A DNA stretch of 64,000 bases, from contig JAWZSP010000003.1 in NCBI GenBank assembly GCA_034401135.1, positions 496,001 to 560,000 of the forward strand. Direction: 5' to 3'. The position numbers were made by a program, and so were the translations under genes. Of the stretch, positions 34,494-45,348 are shown in pieces. Every line of letters begins with the position of its first letter. Position 1 is the stretch's first letter. Source of the DNA: Volutella citrinella (taxonomy: Eukaryota; Ascomycota; Sordariomycetes; Hypocreales; Nectriaceae). The notes under the pieces are model-generated. The model did no database searches. It was given only the letters and a program-made list of their open reading frames with translations, and was not told the DNA's origin.

Positions 34494-37400
34494 GCCAACT
34501 TAGTAATAACAGGAATATAAATTCTAGGACTACTCTTAATAATAGTAAAGATTAGATTAAGCAGAGATTATATACTAAAGCTATTAATTAGAAGATAAAT
34601 ATCTTTTTAAAGAATATTATAAAGCTTGACTTTTAATTTATAAAAGGATTTTACTAAGATATTAAGGAGGTTATTAATAAAGTAATAAACACTTAGTATA
34701 TTAAGCTAGTATCTAGTATAAGAGCTGGCTGCGATTAAACTTATATAGCAGCTTATATTATAATAAAGGAAGCCTAATTATAAAACTTTTTAAATACTTA
34801 TTTTAAAGTTATAAAAAAGAAATATAAAGTTAATAATATTAAAATTGCTTTAGATAACTAGATTGTAGATCTACTTAGCTAGTTAATAATAGATAAGTCG
34901 GAGTAGTATAAGGAGCTGTAAACCTATTAAGTCTTAATTAACTTAAAAAGTATAGTAAGTATAAGATTGATCTCTTACTGCTAAGAGTTATTATAAATCA
35001 AAGTTCAGCTTAATTAAGCAGATAGACTAACTATTAAAGGGCTGGTAGATACTAGGGCAGAAGGGAACCTGATCTCTAAATCAGTAGCCAAGGCTTCCGG
35101 TCTGAAGGTTAGGTATACTAAGGCCATAACCACGGCTTATAATAAGAAAAAGGTCAAGATAGTAGGTAAGTATCTAATAAAACTCTATTTAGGGAATATA
35201 TAGGTAGAGCAGAGGATATATATTATTCTAGATAGGGTTAGTATGCCCCTTTTACTAAGAATGCCTTTTATTTAAATATATAAGGTCTTATTTAATTATA
35301 TATCTTATAATAAGAACCTACTTATTTAATACTAATTTAGAGAGATTAGAGTTATAATAGCAGTAGCTAGCAATATATAATATAACTAGCCGCGTTTTAA
35401 GAAAGAGGACTGCTAGTAGAACTTAAAAATAAATACCTGCACTCTAGATTTAAGTAGGGAGGAGAAAGTCACTCTTAAAAAAGATAATAATTGCAGTACT
35501 TTAAGAAAGATTAGATAGAATACAGCCTGCAAGATTATTAAACTAATTAAGAAGGAGATCTAGGGCTATTATTAAATAATAGTGCAAGCTGCTATAAATA
35601 AGTAGATGTAGATATTTAGTAACTAGAAAAAGACCTGTATAGAGCAACTAGGCAAAGATATTAAAGCTAATATAATATATAAGTATAAAGCTAATAAAAT
35701 CAGACTTCTAGAGGACGTGCTACCTGATGGCTTAACTCCTAAAGGAGACCTATAGTAAAAGAAGAAGAAGTTAGCTAAGGCCTAGAAAAGCTTCCAAAGT
35801 CTACCTAAATACCTAGGGCTAATACTAAAGTTCTCTAAAATCGAAAAGGGCACCTAGCTAATAGCAGAGAGACTTAAGAATCTACTTAATTAAGTTAATA
35901 GCACCCTTACTTAGTAAGAATAGGAAGTTCTAATAGAGGTACTGTATAACTATAAGGCAGCCCTAGCCTAGGACTTTATAAAGAGCAGATTACTAAACCC
36001 TCTAGTCGCGCTACTATAAATAATTAAAGTGATCTCTTACTAAGTGTTTTAAGCTAGTATTATACCGATCCTAAAAGGTATAGCTAATAAAGTAATTAAC
36101 TTCTTAAAGGCCTAACTAAAATAAAAGGTCCTAGAGGAAAGTTATAGATTATATTATAACCCTTAGTTCTTAGTTTAAAAAAAAGATAGTAGTTTATAAC
36201 TAATTAATTTAGTAATAAAGTATAATATATTTATAATTAAAGATACTATAAGTCTGCTTAATATTAATAAATTCTTAGCTGATTTTATATAATATAAAAT
36301 TACTAATATCCTGGATTTCTTTTCTAGTTATAATTAGGTCTCTTTAGATAAAAAGAGCTAAGATATAATATTATTTATAATACCTCTAGGGCTACTATAA
36401 GTATATTGACTCCTATAGGGAGCTACTAACTTAGTAGCTTAGTTCTTAAGGATTATAACCAGGATTCTATTTAATCTAATCCCTAATATATACTAGGCCT
36501 ACTTTAATAATATTATAATTAGAGGTCTAGTAACTAATTATAATAGGGAGGAGAGCTTTCTTAGCATAAAGCGATATGTTATAGAGTATTTAGTCAACCT
36601 GGACAAGGCCCTTCTTAATATAGAGCTCTCTGGCTGTATAATCTTAGTAGTAAAATCCTAGTTCTATTAGGAAATAGTAATTCTAGTAGGATACTTATAT
36701 AGTAATAATAAGCAGAAATCCTCTAAAGAAAAGATTATTAAGATCCTAGAGTAGAAAGCCTGTAAAAATATTATATAAGTATAAAGATTCCTAGAAATTA
36801 TAGGGTTCTTCTAGATCTAGGTAATAGGCTATGCTTAAATTATAATACTTCTTACTAAGCTCTTAAAAAAGGATACTAAATAGGTTTAGGGCTTTAAGTA
36901 GGAAGATATTATAAAGGTCCTTAAAGAGAGATTAGTTACTACCCCTATCCTAATTATATTAAATTATAATAAAGGAGCTAGTAAAATTATACTTATAGTA
37001 AATACTAGCCTTTATAGATAGAGAGCTCTAATCCTATAAATTATAGATAGTAAGTATAAGCTAGCTTAATATAAATTAGGAGTATAGATAACTATAGAAT
37101 AAGGGTATAATATAATAAAGCGCGAATATAAAAGAGTTCTATATACTTTTTAAAGACTAAGAGGCTATCTTTATAAAGTCCCTTTTACCCTAGAAATGGA
37201 TTCCTAGGTCCTGGTTTACTAATTAAATAAGTAAGTAGATAATATCCCTAGGGCCCTAATTAACTAATAGCTAAGCTATATTATACTTTTTAACTTTACT
37301 ATAAAGTATATCCTAGGAAAGAAGAATAGTATAGCTAACAGGCTGTCCTAAAAGGAGCCCGGTCTATCTAACTAAATAAATCAGGATATTAAAAGAGATA

Positions 37401-38750
37401 TAGACTAGTTTATTAACCTTTATCTTAATATAATTACTCTAGATAATAATAGTAAAGAGCTAGACTAGAGTTATAGAGCTAAATGCTAGGTAATAGGGAG
37501 GTACTTTTAAATATTAGAAAGACCTGCTGGAATTTTACCTAAAGCTTATTATAAGATAAAGCAGAATGCCCTGAAGTTTATAATAAAAAAGTATTACTTA
37601 TAGAAGAGGCCAGGCAGGCTTTATATAGACCTAGTCTTAGTAATTAATAATAAGAGGACTTAGAGGGAGATCTTATAATATTATTATACTAAAAATAAGT
37701 ATAAAGGATAAGAGGTAACCTTTAATTTAGTAGTAGGGAGGTATTACTAAAAGTTAATGCAATTAGATATATATTTATTAGTAATAGCCTATATAATATA
37801 CTAAAAGTATGATCCTAGGTAACTAAGGGAAAAGGCTAGCTTTTTAATATTAAGGAGGCTAATAAAGAAGATTTACTTTAATACTTAGTATATACTTCTA
37901 TAAAAAGGAAAGAAGTTTTTTTATAAAGGATAATATAATCTAATAGGGTAGATTAAGGCTGAAGCTATAAGTAAAGTTATAGTAAAAATATTCAAGGCCT
38001 TTATTAAGTGTATTATATTTAGGTATAGTATGCCTTAAAAAGCAGTTATTAATAATAAAAAGGAAATAAAAAAGGACTTTAAGTAAGTACTTAAGGACTA
38101 TAGGATTAGGGTAATCTAGATGTCAGCTTATAACCTAAAGGCTAATAGTATTATAAAAGGAGGGCACTCTATCTTAATAAATATACTTAAGAAGCTAAGT
38201 GGGTGCTAGGTTAACTAGCTAGAAGAAGTCCTCTTAGCTAATAGATCTGCAATCAGAGTATCCTATAGATAATCAGCCTTCTACCTGCTTTATAAATAGG
38301 AACCTAGACTACTAATTAAAGTTAAGATCCTTATTTAAAGGACTATAAATTAGGATAAGGTTAAGAGCTCTAAAGATTTATTATTATAAAAAATCAAAGT
38401 CTTTTAGAAAAAAAAAGAGAATATTAATAAAGCTATCTAAAAAGTAATAGTATTTAGAAGGAAACTAGCTAATTAGATTAATAAGACTAATTTATACTTA
38501 CTTAAGAAAGAACTATTAGTAAAAGGAGACTTAGTACTAAAGTATAATATGCTAAAATCCTAGGATATATTAATAGAAGCTAAAATATAACTATACTAAC
38601 AGGGCCCTTTTAGAATATATAAGTATAGCTAGGGATTGCTAAGCTATTAGCTAGAAATACTTAATAAGATTAAACTAGCTACTATAATCTATAGAGAATA
38701 TTTAAAGAAGTTTATTTAAAATAAGAGTAGCTAGTAATTTAATCTTAAAG
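34494..38750 (+). pseudogene. RIP-inactivated pol of retrotransposon A (protease, RT, RNase H, integrase)
   Basis: The plus strand carries a retropepsin-like box at about 35042-35080 (LVDT, a stop, then AEGNLISKS), where the stop position corresponds to the expected residue after DT. The reverse transcriptase follows near 36380-36530, with PLGLL and then AYFNNIIIRG at 36497-36526, the YxDD box with both Asp changed to Asn. An RNase-H-like IILIVNTSLY lies near 36985. Beyond 37,500 a basic region suits integrase. This order (PR-RT-RH-IN) is Ty3/gypsy. Assignment to element A is inferred from strand and position. Confidence 0.72.
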
Positions 38751-41700
38751 AAGAATTTATAAATCTTAAAATAAACCAGGATAAAAAAAGTAATAGCTTT
38801 TTAGAAAAGGAAGGAAGCCTTTTAGAATCTAGTGATAATAAGTTAGATATAAGCAACTTATTATTTAGTAATAAGTCTAAGGTTATAAATAAAGAAGAAA
38901 GGATACTTTCTTTAAGAAAAGGCCCTGGTTATAAAGTAGAGGTCTAACTGCTAATAATATTAAAAGCAGCGCGAGACTAATACTCTAAACTTTAAGTAAA
39001 GATAGAAAGGATTCTGCTTAATTAGATAGGAATAGGCCAGCTTATATATATAAGAGTTATAATAGTTAATTAAGGAGAATAAGTATAATAGTAAGATGCA
39101 ACTAAAATATATATTAAAAGACTTAGGTAACTTACTTAAAAAAATTTTAATATATAATAATAACTAGCTATAACTGCTAGGATAAGATAAGATAAGCTAG
39201 ATTGACTAGAAGATACTATTAGTAATATATTAAGATAAGCAGCTTAATAGCGCCAGATATGCCCTAAGACTATCTAAGATATGAGCTGACTCTAGCCAGG
39301 ATATTATAAGATATACTTAGGTATAGAACTTAATAGTCTAAGATAATTAGTTAGATAAGATATAATATATAGTAAAGATATATATTAAAATGATTAGAAT
39401 AGGTATAAAGGAAATAATACCTAGAGATTATAAAATGCTAAAAAGAAAATTTTCTATTCTTAGAGTAAAGATACTTACTACTTAAGTAACTTAAAGACCT
39501 AGAATAAAGATAGATATAAAGAATAAAAGCAGATAGGCCTGATTAGATATAGTAAACTAGCTCTAACTTAAAGAAAATCCTATATCTAGCAACTTAAAAG
39601 TAATAGTCTTACTACTAGAGCCCTTATAGATAGCAGAACCTAGTTATATAATTATCTTAAGAACGCTCCCTAGCGGTTTTAAGCTATGTTTATATATCCT
39701 TTTTAGGGATTGGCTTAAGTATAGGAAGATTATAAGTAATCTTAAGGCAACTTAAAGGGTTTATAAGATCGACCTTATAATAGTAGTTATAATTATTTTT
39801 ATGAATTATGTCCTGACTATGTAGAGGATAAAGTAGAGGGCCTTTATCTTAGTAAGTAAGGAGGTAGTTAGGTATAAAGGACTAGCTATAATTAGGGCAC
39901 TTATACTAGATATAATTAGTATAAGAACCCCTGTAAAAGTTAGTAATTAATATATAAGCGTGAAATAGCTAGAGTATATAGTTATTAAAGGATATAATAG
40001 TTATTATAAAAGTCGAGGTATAGTAGTAATAAGTTAGTAAGTTGATCTGACTGAAATATATAATAAAGAGCGCCTTGATATAATTTAGGCAGGTATTTAG
40101 TTAAGCGAAGAAGTACCTTTTTAGATAGGCATACTTAGTAGGGATGTAGATAGGATTTAAGAGAGTCTTTGCAGTATATTAAATAGTATAATAAAGGTTA
40201 GATAAATTGCTAATAGAGGTCTGCTAGAACCTAGAGGTGCTTTTAAGAACCTCCTTATTATTAGCTTTTTAGAAAGCGAGATAATAAAATATTAGTTAAC
40301 TAGTATAATCAAGGCTAAGGTAGGAGTAGATCTATATATTAAAGAAACTGAAAGTCTACTAAAGGAAAAATAGTTAGCTATAATAAGGTCAGGATGATTA
40401 GATAAGGGCATTATATTACTAGTACTATTAAAGCTAGTATCTTTAGCAGTTATAAACTCTATTTAATTATTTTAAGTATTAAAGTAATAAGTTAGTTAGA
40501 AATCTTTAGTATGCAGCCCTAGCTTTATAACTTTAATAATATTTAGTAAATCTTTATGCTTTTTAGTATATAATTCTTTAAGAGTATAAGGATTAATAAT
40601 AATATATAGGCAAGGGGGAGCCTTAGATACCTCTGAGCTGTAGTTTAAAGATATTATAATAAAGCTATTATAATAATAAAAATGAAGTTGATAATAAAGG
40701 GAAAAAGAGAAGAAAAGAGCAGAGAAAGAGCAGAGAGGGTAAAGGTATAAATAATAAAGAGCTAGATCTAGTAAGAGTGCGGCTAGTAGTAGTGAATTAT
40801 AATAATAAGTCTGTTTAAAAGATAGCTCTCTTTTTAGTATAAAGAAGTAAACTACCTTTTTAATAATAAATATTTTAACTCTTTAATATATATAAACTGC
40901 CTTTCTTTCTCTCTTATTTTTATTATTATTCTGCCTAATTAGACCTATTATTAAGCCCTTGAACCTGCTATATTAAGCTTAATAAAATATTGTAAACCTA
41001 AGGTATAAAAGTTAACTTAATATAGGAGAACTCCTAAGGGTGCTATAGTATAAGTACTAATCCCTTACTTCTTTTTAATTTAGTTTAAAAAGAAGATCTA
41101 GTAAGAAGAACCTTTATTAAGGAATAGTTTAGTAACCTTACTAACCTTTACTATTAATAACCTGCTTTTTTTAAACCTTATAAGACTTAGAACCCTATTA
41201 ATAATACTCTTAAGATTGCAGACCTAAAACTAGCTATCCCCCTCTTTAATAAAGTGCCTATATAAGACTACTTTAAGAAGATTAAATATACTAATAATAT
41301 TTAGGCAGAGTATTGCTATAGCCTCTAGAGCGCGATTAGTAAAATAAATAATAAAGGCTAGGTATTAGATACTAAACTAATAGCCTTTATTTATATAGTT
41401 TTATATAGTATAGAAGACCTAGTAGCTTTTAGTAATAATATACTTAGAATTAAGAGGAATATACCTTTCTTAAACCCTAAGATTAGTAAAACTAGTTCTA
41501 ACTTACTTCTCCCTTATAGTACTAATTAAGCCTTACAGACCCCCTTTACTAGCCTAGGTGCTCTTAATTATATCTACTACCTTATAAAAGATAAGCCTTT
41601 TTTTATTAATTTAGTTAATTTTACTAATTCTTATTAAGGTTTATTCTTATATAATTAAGTAGTTAATTATATTTACTTTTTTAATACTATAAGAAAGTAG

Positions 41701-42400
41701 ATCTGCCCTTATACTGCCTAATTTACTTATATCTAGCGCAAGACCCTTACTTCTCTTAAAATACTTTTCGACTTTAAGCTGATTATCCTATCTCTATCTA
41801 ATTAGCTTAATAGCTTTAAGTATAAATTCCTTAGTATTTTTTACTTTTTCTAGACATTATACAGCCTATAAGGCTATAGCTTAGAGGATTTTAATAAATA
41901 TATAAAAAAGGCTATCTTAATAATTAATCGCACCTACTTAAAGCATAAGCTTATATTCTGATTCTAATTTTAAGACTAAGTCCTAGCTATTATTAATTAT
42001 ATTACTAATAACTATAATAAGAGCCTTGATATTATTTACACTCTGCTTACCTTTATAGCTTTTATAGATCTTAGCTTTATACTCTTAAAGATTATTAAAA
42101 AGCAGATTCCTTACTTAATCCCTTATATATACTATATTATTAAGTTTATTAATATTTCTAAGATCTATAAAGATAAATACTTCTTTACTAGCTTTAGTAA
42201 CTACCTTTACTTTAAGGTTAATAAGCTTTACTATACCTTCTCTCTAATATCACTCTATTTAATCAGACTGAATCTAAGTAATACTAATCTCTTATAGTCT
42301 TCTACTCTACTAGTTAATTAATAAGCTTAAGTCTATACTAAGATTTCTAATAAAGTACTTATTATATAGAAGAGCCAAGGCATTATTTAGAAGGGCCTTG
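38751..42400. other. RIP-degraded transposon interior, unassigned
   Basis: AT-rich sequence inside element A downstream of the integrase-like region. A weak protease-like fragment (ALIDS) near 39,620 suggests that remains of another retroelement may be present. No LTR pair could be found for it. I can name nothing else here. Confidence 0.35.
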
Positions 42401-43567
42401 TGCTATAAAGGCTCTAATTAGAGTTTAATACTAACAGATAGGGCTCTATTAATCTAATCGGAATGCCTCCTGCAAAGTCCCTAGCTCCTTTTAGCAATAG
42501 CTAGCTGCTAATCATGACTTTTTAACCCTTAGTTAAGAATATACCTAATAGCCCTACACCTAGGTACTGAGCTAGTGCTTATTACTTTCTAGCTAACCCT
42601 TTCTATTAATGAACTTTATTACGATCAGACTTAGCTAGTTAAGAGCCCGCTACTAGTATACCCCCGGCCCTGCTTATATTTATATTTAGCACTAGAATGC
42701 ACTAAGCTATACTATACTTAGGTATTAGGGAGGATTGTGATTGGTCTGAAGGAAGGTTATATAGCTTAATACCCTTACGAGCTAGGTCGGATCTATGGGA
42801 TCAGCCTCTGCTGCTTAGTGTTATAAAGTATAGCACCTTCTATAGCTTCTTTAGGTAACTATAACTGCCAGCCCTGAAGAGACTGATAGTAATATCAGAG
42901 CTATCGCAACCTGGATCCTGAGTATTAAGCCCAGGCTTCTAAGTTAAATAGGAACCTTATGTTAAGGTGGATAAAGATAGGCAGTAAATTAACCCTGAGA
43001 TTAGCTAAGTACTTTTAAAGAAGCTTGTTGCCTTTATACCTAAGATCGCTAAAGTACTTAAGTTACTATGTATTATAGAGGACGCCCTAGTAACTAAGGA
43101 GGCTCTAAAGGATCAGCCCCTTAGACAGGCTGCTAAGGAGATAGTGCGCGCTGTGAATAGAGTGGTACTACTATGCCTAGTCGAGGATCGAATTATCTAT
43201 AGGTTCCTAGTTCCTGGTATTATAATATATATATAGGCGCTATTTGTCCTGCTTAATCTAATTTATCCTAGTTAGTAGGATTTTATCTTCTATAAAGCAA
43301 TATGACTATAGGCGACCTAAGAGGCAAAGCCTAAGCCTAGCTAGGCGGAGCGGTATTATAGCTGCAACCTGATTAAGGCGAATCTGGTGTTACGGGAAGT
43401 TATAGTAGAACAGGGATTAGGCAAGGACAAGGATATAGAGGATGCTAGAGATAAGGATATAGAAATAGAAGATGTTAGTAGATAGTAGTTAGTCTTAGCT
43501 TAGATATCTTTACTTAGGGCATAGTCTGCCTGATTATAAAGATATAATATAGACTATAAGGAAGAAG
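42401..43567 (+). pseudogene. less-mutated open stretch at the 3' end of element A
   Basis: GC content rises visibly from about 42,450 to 43,500. On the plus strand a frame from about 43,019 reads for roughly 70 codons without a stop (starting KKLVAFIPKIAKVLK). After a few stops it continues with an Asp/Glu-rich part ending DIEIEDVS. There is no convincing start codon. The content does not match the pol proteins. It may be the remnant of an extra 3' open frame of element A or of an older inserted sequence. I do not recognise it. Confidence 0.45.
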
Positions 43568-43902
43568 TATATAGTAGCTAGATTATATTAATATTTTAGT
43601 AGTTAGGCTGGATTAGTTAATTAAGTATTTAAGTCAGTAGCTTAAAAAAAGCAGGTTCGCTTAGTACTTAAGATTAATAAGAATTTTCCCCCTTTTTTAA
43701 TCTTTTTTTATTTAAGGACTCCTTTATTTCTATCTAATTAGATTGCTAGTTAATTCAGATTTTATTTATTTTATAAGGTTCTCTTACTAAAGGTTATATA
43801 AAATTTCGCTTTTTGCTTAAGTTTAGTTACCTTATAGTAGGTTTCTATAGGGGATATTAATAATTATTAGTATTTATTTAGGCCTGTTATTCTTACTAAT
43901 AA
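43568..43902 (+). repeat. right LTR of retrotransposon A
   Basis: 335 bp beginning TATATAGT, where the terminal TG has become TA. The equal length to the left copy fixes both boundaries. Confidence 0.9.
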
Positions 43903-43903
43903 A

Positions 43904-44554
43904 ATATACACTTTTAAAAATAACTAATAGATTAATAGCCTTTTTAGTAGCTGAGATGTATTTAATAATAGTTATTTAATAGTATATACTAGGCTGTTAT
44001 TTTAAGGTTAACTGTTTATATAAGGAGCTAAGGACTAGCCTATTTAAGCCATAGCTTTCTAAGATACTGGTTTTATCTATATTCTAATAATTAGCTGCAG
44101 GGATAGCCTATAAAGCTAGTTGCTATAATTAGTAAAAATAAGCTCGAATTATATTAATTAATACACTATTATATCGATTTGCATCTAACAGCTTACTTCA
44201 AAGGGTCCTGATTAGTAGGTTCTGGCGAAGAAAGGCTTCTATCTAGTGCTTTCTTAGATCAAAGTCTCTAGAAGCCTGCAAGATGCGGATAACAAATTGC
44301 CTAATTTAGCCATATATTGGGGCTAGCCCCAAGCCGTCTTAAATAAGTATCCAATCACAGAGCATAGATTCTTATATTAGTATAAGTCGCTAGCGTTTCT
44401 AAGATTCTAATTAGCGGGATTTGCTTCCTTTTAATCAACCTTGAAGTATAGATCGAGGAACCCCATAGTCGCGGCTAGCTGTATTAAGAGATAGGGCCCC
44501 ACTTTGGATAGCTTGGAGAGCGAATTAGAGAGCTTTATTAGAATAAGAAGGCAT
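43904..44554 (-). pseudogene. pogo/Fot1 transposase, N-terminal part
   Basis: The start codon at 44554 opens 217 codons. The translation shows the N-terminal helix-turn-helix pattern of pogo/CENP-B-like transposases (RDYGVPRSILQG), then LGLAPIYG and the second DNA-binding part (RILQASRDFDLRKH). The start of the DDE domain follows, with NIDKTSILE matching the usual NxDETG context of the first catalytic Asp. Several TAA, TAG and TGA stops replace expected Gln, Trp or Arg codons, and all can be explained by C-to-T changes on one strand. No indel is needed. The frame runs up to the insertion site of retrotransposon A and resumes at 23450. Confidence 0.88.
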
Positions 44555-44700
44555 AGTTAAGTTGCCGAAAGTGGAAAAATGGCTCAAATAGGAAGGTTTG
44601 ACAAGTAAATACAGGTGTAAGTTAATATAGCTGTGTAGCCCGCAGCCGCGATGTTCAAAGTGGGCCCATTTCCGAGCCCACGTGACAGGCTAGCTGACTA

Positions 44701-44754
44701 AGAAACCGTCAGGGGGCCGGCTGAGGGGGGAGCCGGCTGACAAGGGTGCCACCT
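44701..44754 (-). repeat. right terminal inverted repeat, pogo-type element
   Basis: Exact reverse complement of 22347-22400. The inner CACGTGACAGG near 44679-44689 mirrors the left subterminal sequence. A TA follows at 44755-44756. Confidence 0.95.
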
Positions 44755-44756
44755 TA

Positions 44757-45348
44757 GTGTGTTGAGCCAGAATGGGCCAACGAGTTCATCTGGAAACACC
44801 ATAAGCAAAGATACAGTATGGATACACAGCTTCACTGTGTGAGGCTTGGGTAGGTAGTAAATCTGCGTGACCTCCAGCTGGCAATCGCCAGCTAAATTCC
44901 AAGAAGGCAAGTGGGGGATTTACCCGATCAGAAGTAATAAAAGAAGAAGGTGATCATTTTTAAAGAGGTCAAAAAGCGTTGTTGAATTGACTCTCAAAGT
45001 GGTTGCTGTTTGCCTTCCTTCTCTTGAAAGCAGGAAGGAAAATGAACTCCTTTTGAAGTGGTGGCCTGCGCACAGACCGCGAATTGAACTGGCCCCACTT
45101 GCCCCACTGGATTTCCATCCTCAACACAGTAGTTGCTAGAACAAGACTGGTCAAACGGCGAACGCCACAGGATGGTTAGTCATGCACTCTGTCGATCAAC
45201 AAGAATTAGTCCCAACTTAGCTTCATGACGACGACACTTGCTCACATCTCTTGGCACATTATCATTAAAGCTCATTTTAAGTCTCTGTCTCTTCTTTTCG
45301 TCACTGTTAATCTTTGCTCTTGCAATTTGCGCCTCAAACACACACCCA
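44757..45348. other. intergenic between transposon and membrane-protein gene
   Basis: About 0.6 kb of ordinary composition, with no RIP seen. It should contain the promoter of the downstream gene, so the transposon sits roughly 0.6 kb from that start codon. Confidence 0.5.

Larger units (their letters stand above)
23455..43902 (+). mobile_element. LTR retrotransposon A, inserted in the pogo transposase
   Basis: Two direct repeats of exactly 335 bp bound this unit. The 5-bp flanks are gatat on the left (23450-23454) and aatat on the right (43903-43907), a target duplication differing by one transition. A purine-rich tract (aaggaagaag) directly precedes the right LTR, so the element reads on the plus strand. 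Removing it together with one flank restores the transposase frame. Its interior, without element B and the solo LTR, is about 12 kb, long for a single retrotransposon, so more nested pieces or a large extra open frame are likely. Confidence 0.88.
22347..44754 (-). mobile_element. Fot1/pogo-type DNA transposon, outer layer of a nested insertion
   Basis: The 22,408-bp unit starts and ends with perfect 54-bp terminal inverted repeats and is flanked by TA on both sides (22345-22346 and 44755-44756), the target duplication of Tc1/mariner/pogo elements. Without the retrotransposon inside it the element is about 1.95 kb, normal for Fot1 relatives. Its transposase gene lies on the minus strand and is split into two parts by retrotransposon A. 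The joined parts stay in one reading frame, interrupted only by stops of the kind RIP makes. The element is therefore dead in this copy, but its ends are intact and could in principle still be recognised by a related transposase. Confidence 0.93.

Noticed and set aside
22500..44640. A centromere or mitochondrial insertion, suggested by extreme AT content
   Set aside because: Transposon coding remnants, LTR pairs and target duplications explain the block; transitions dominate the differences between repeats, as RIP predicts.
22347..44754. A giant single element such as a Polinton/Maverick, Helitron or Starship
   Set aside because: Large size and terminal repeats first suggested this. The TA flanks, the pogo-type transposase split on both sides, and two sets of LTR pairs explain the length by nesting. 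No tyrosine recombinase, Rep/helicase or protein-primed polymerase was seen.
44698..44910. Minus-strand open frame overlapping the right inverted repeat
   Set aside because: It reads across the end of the transposon into flanking DNA, so it is a chance frame through GC-rich repeat sequence.
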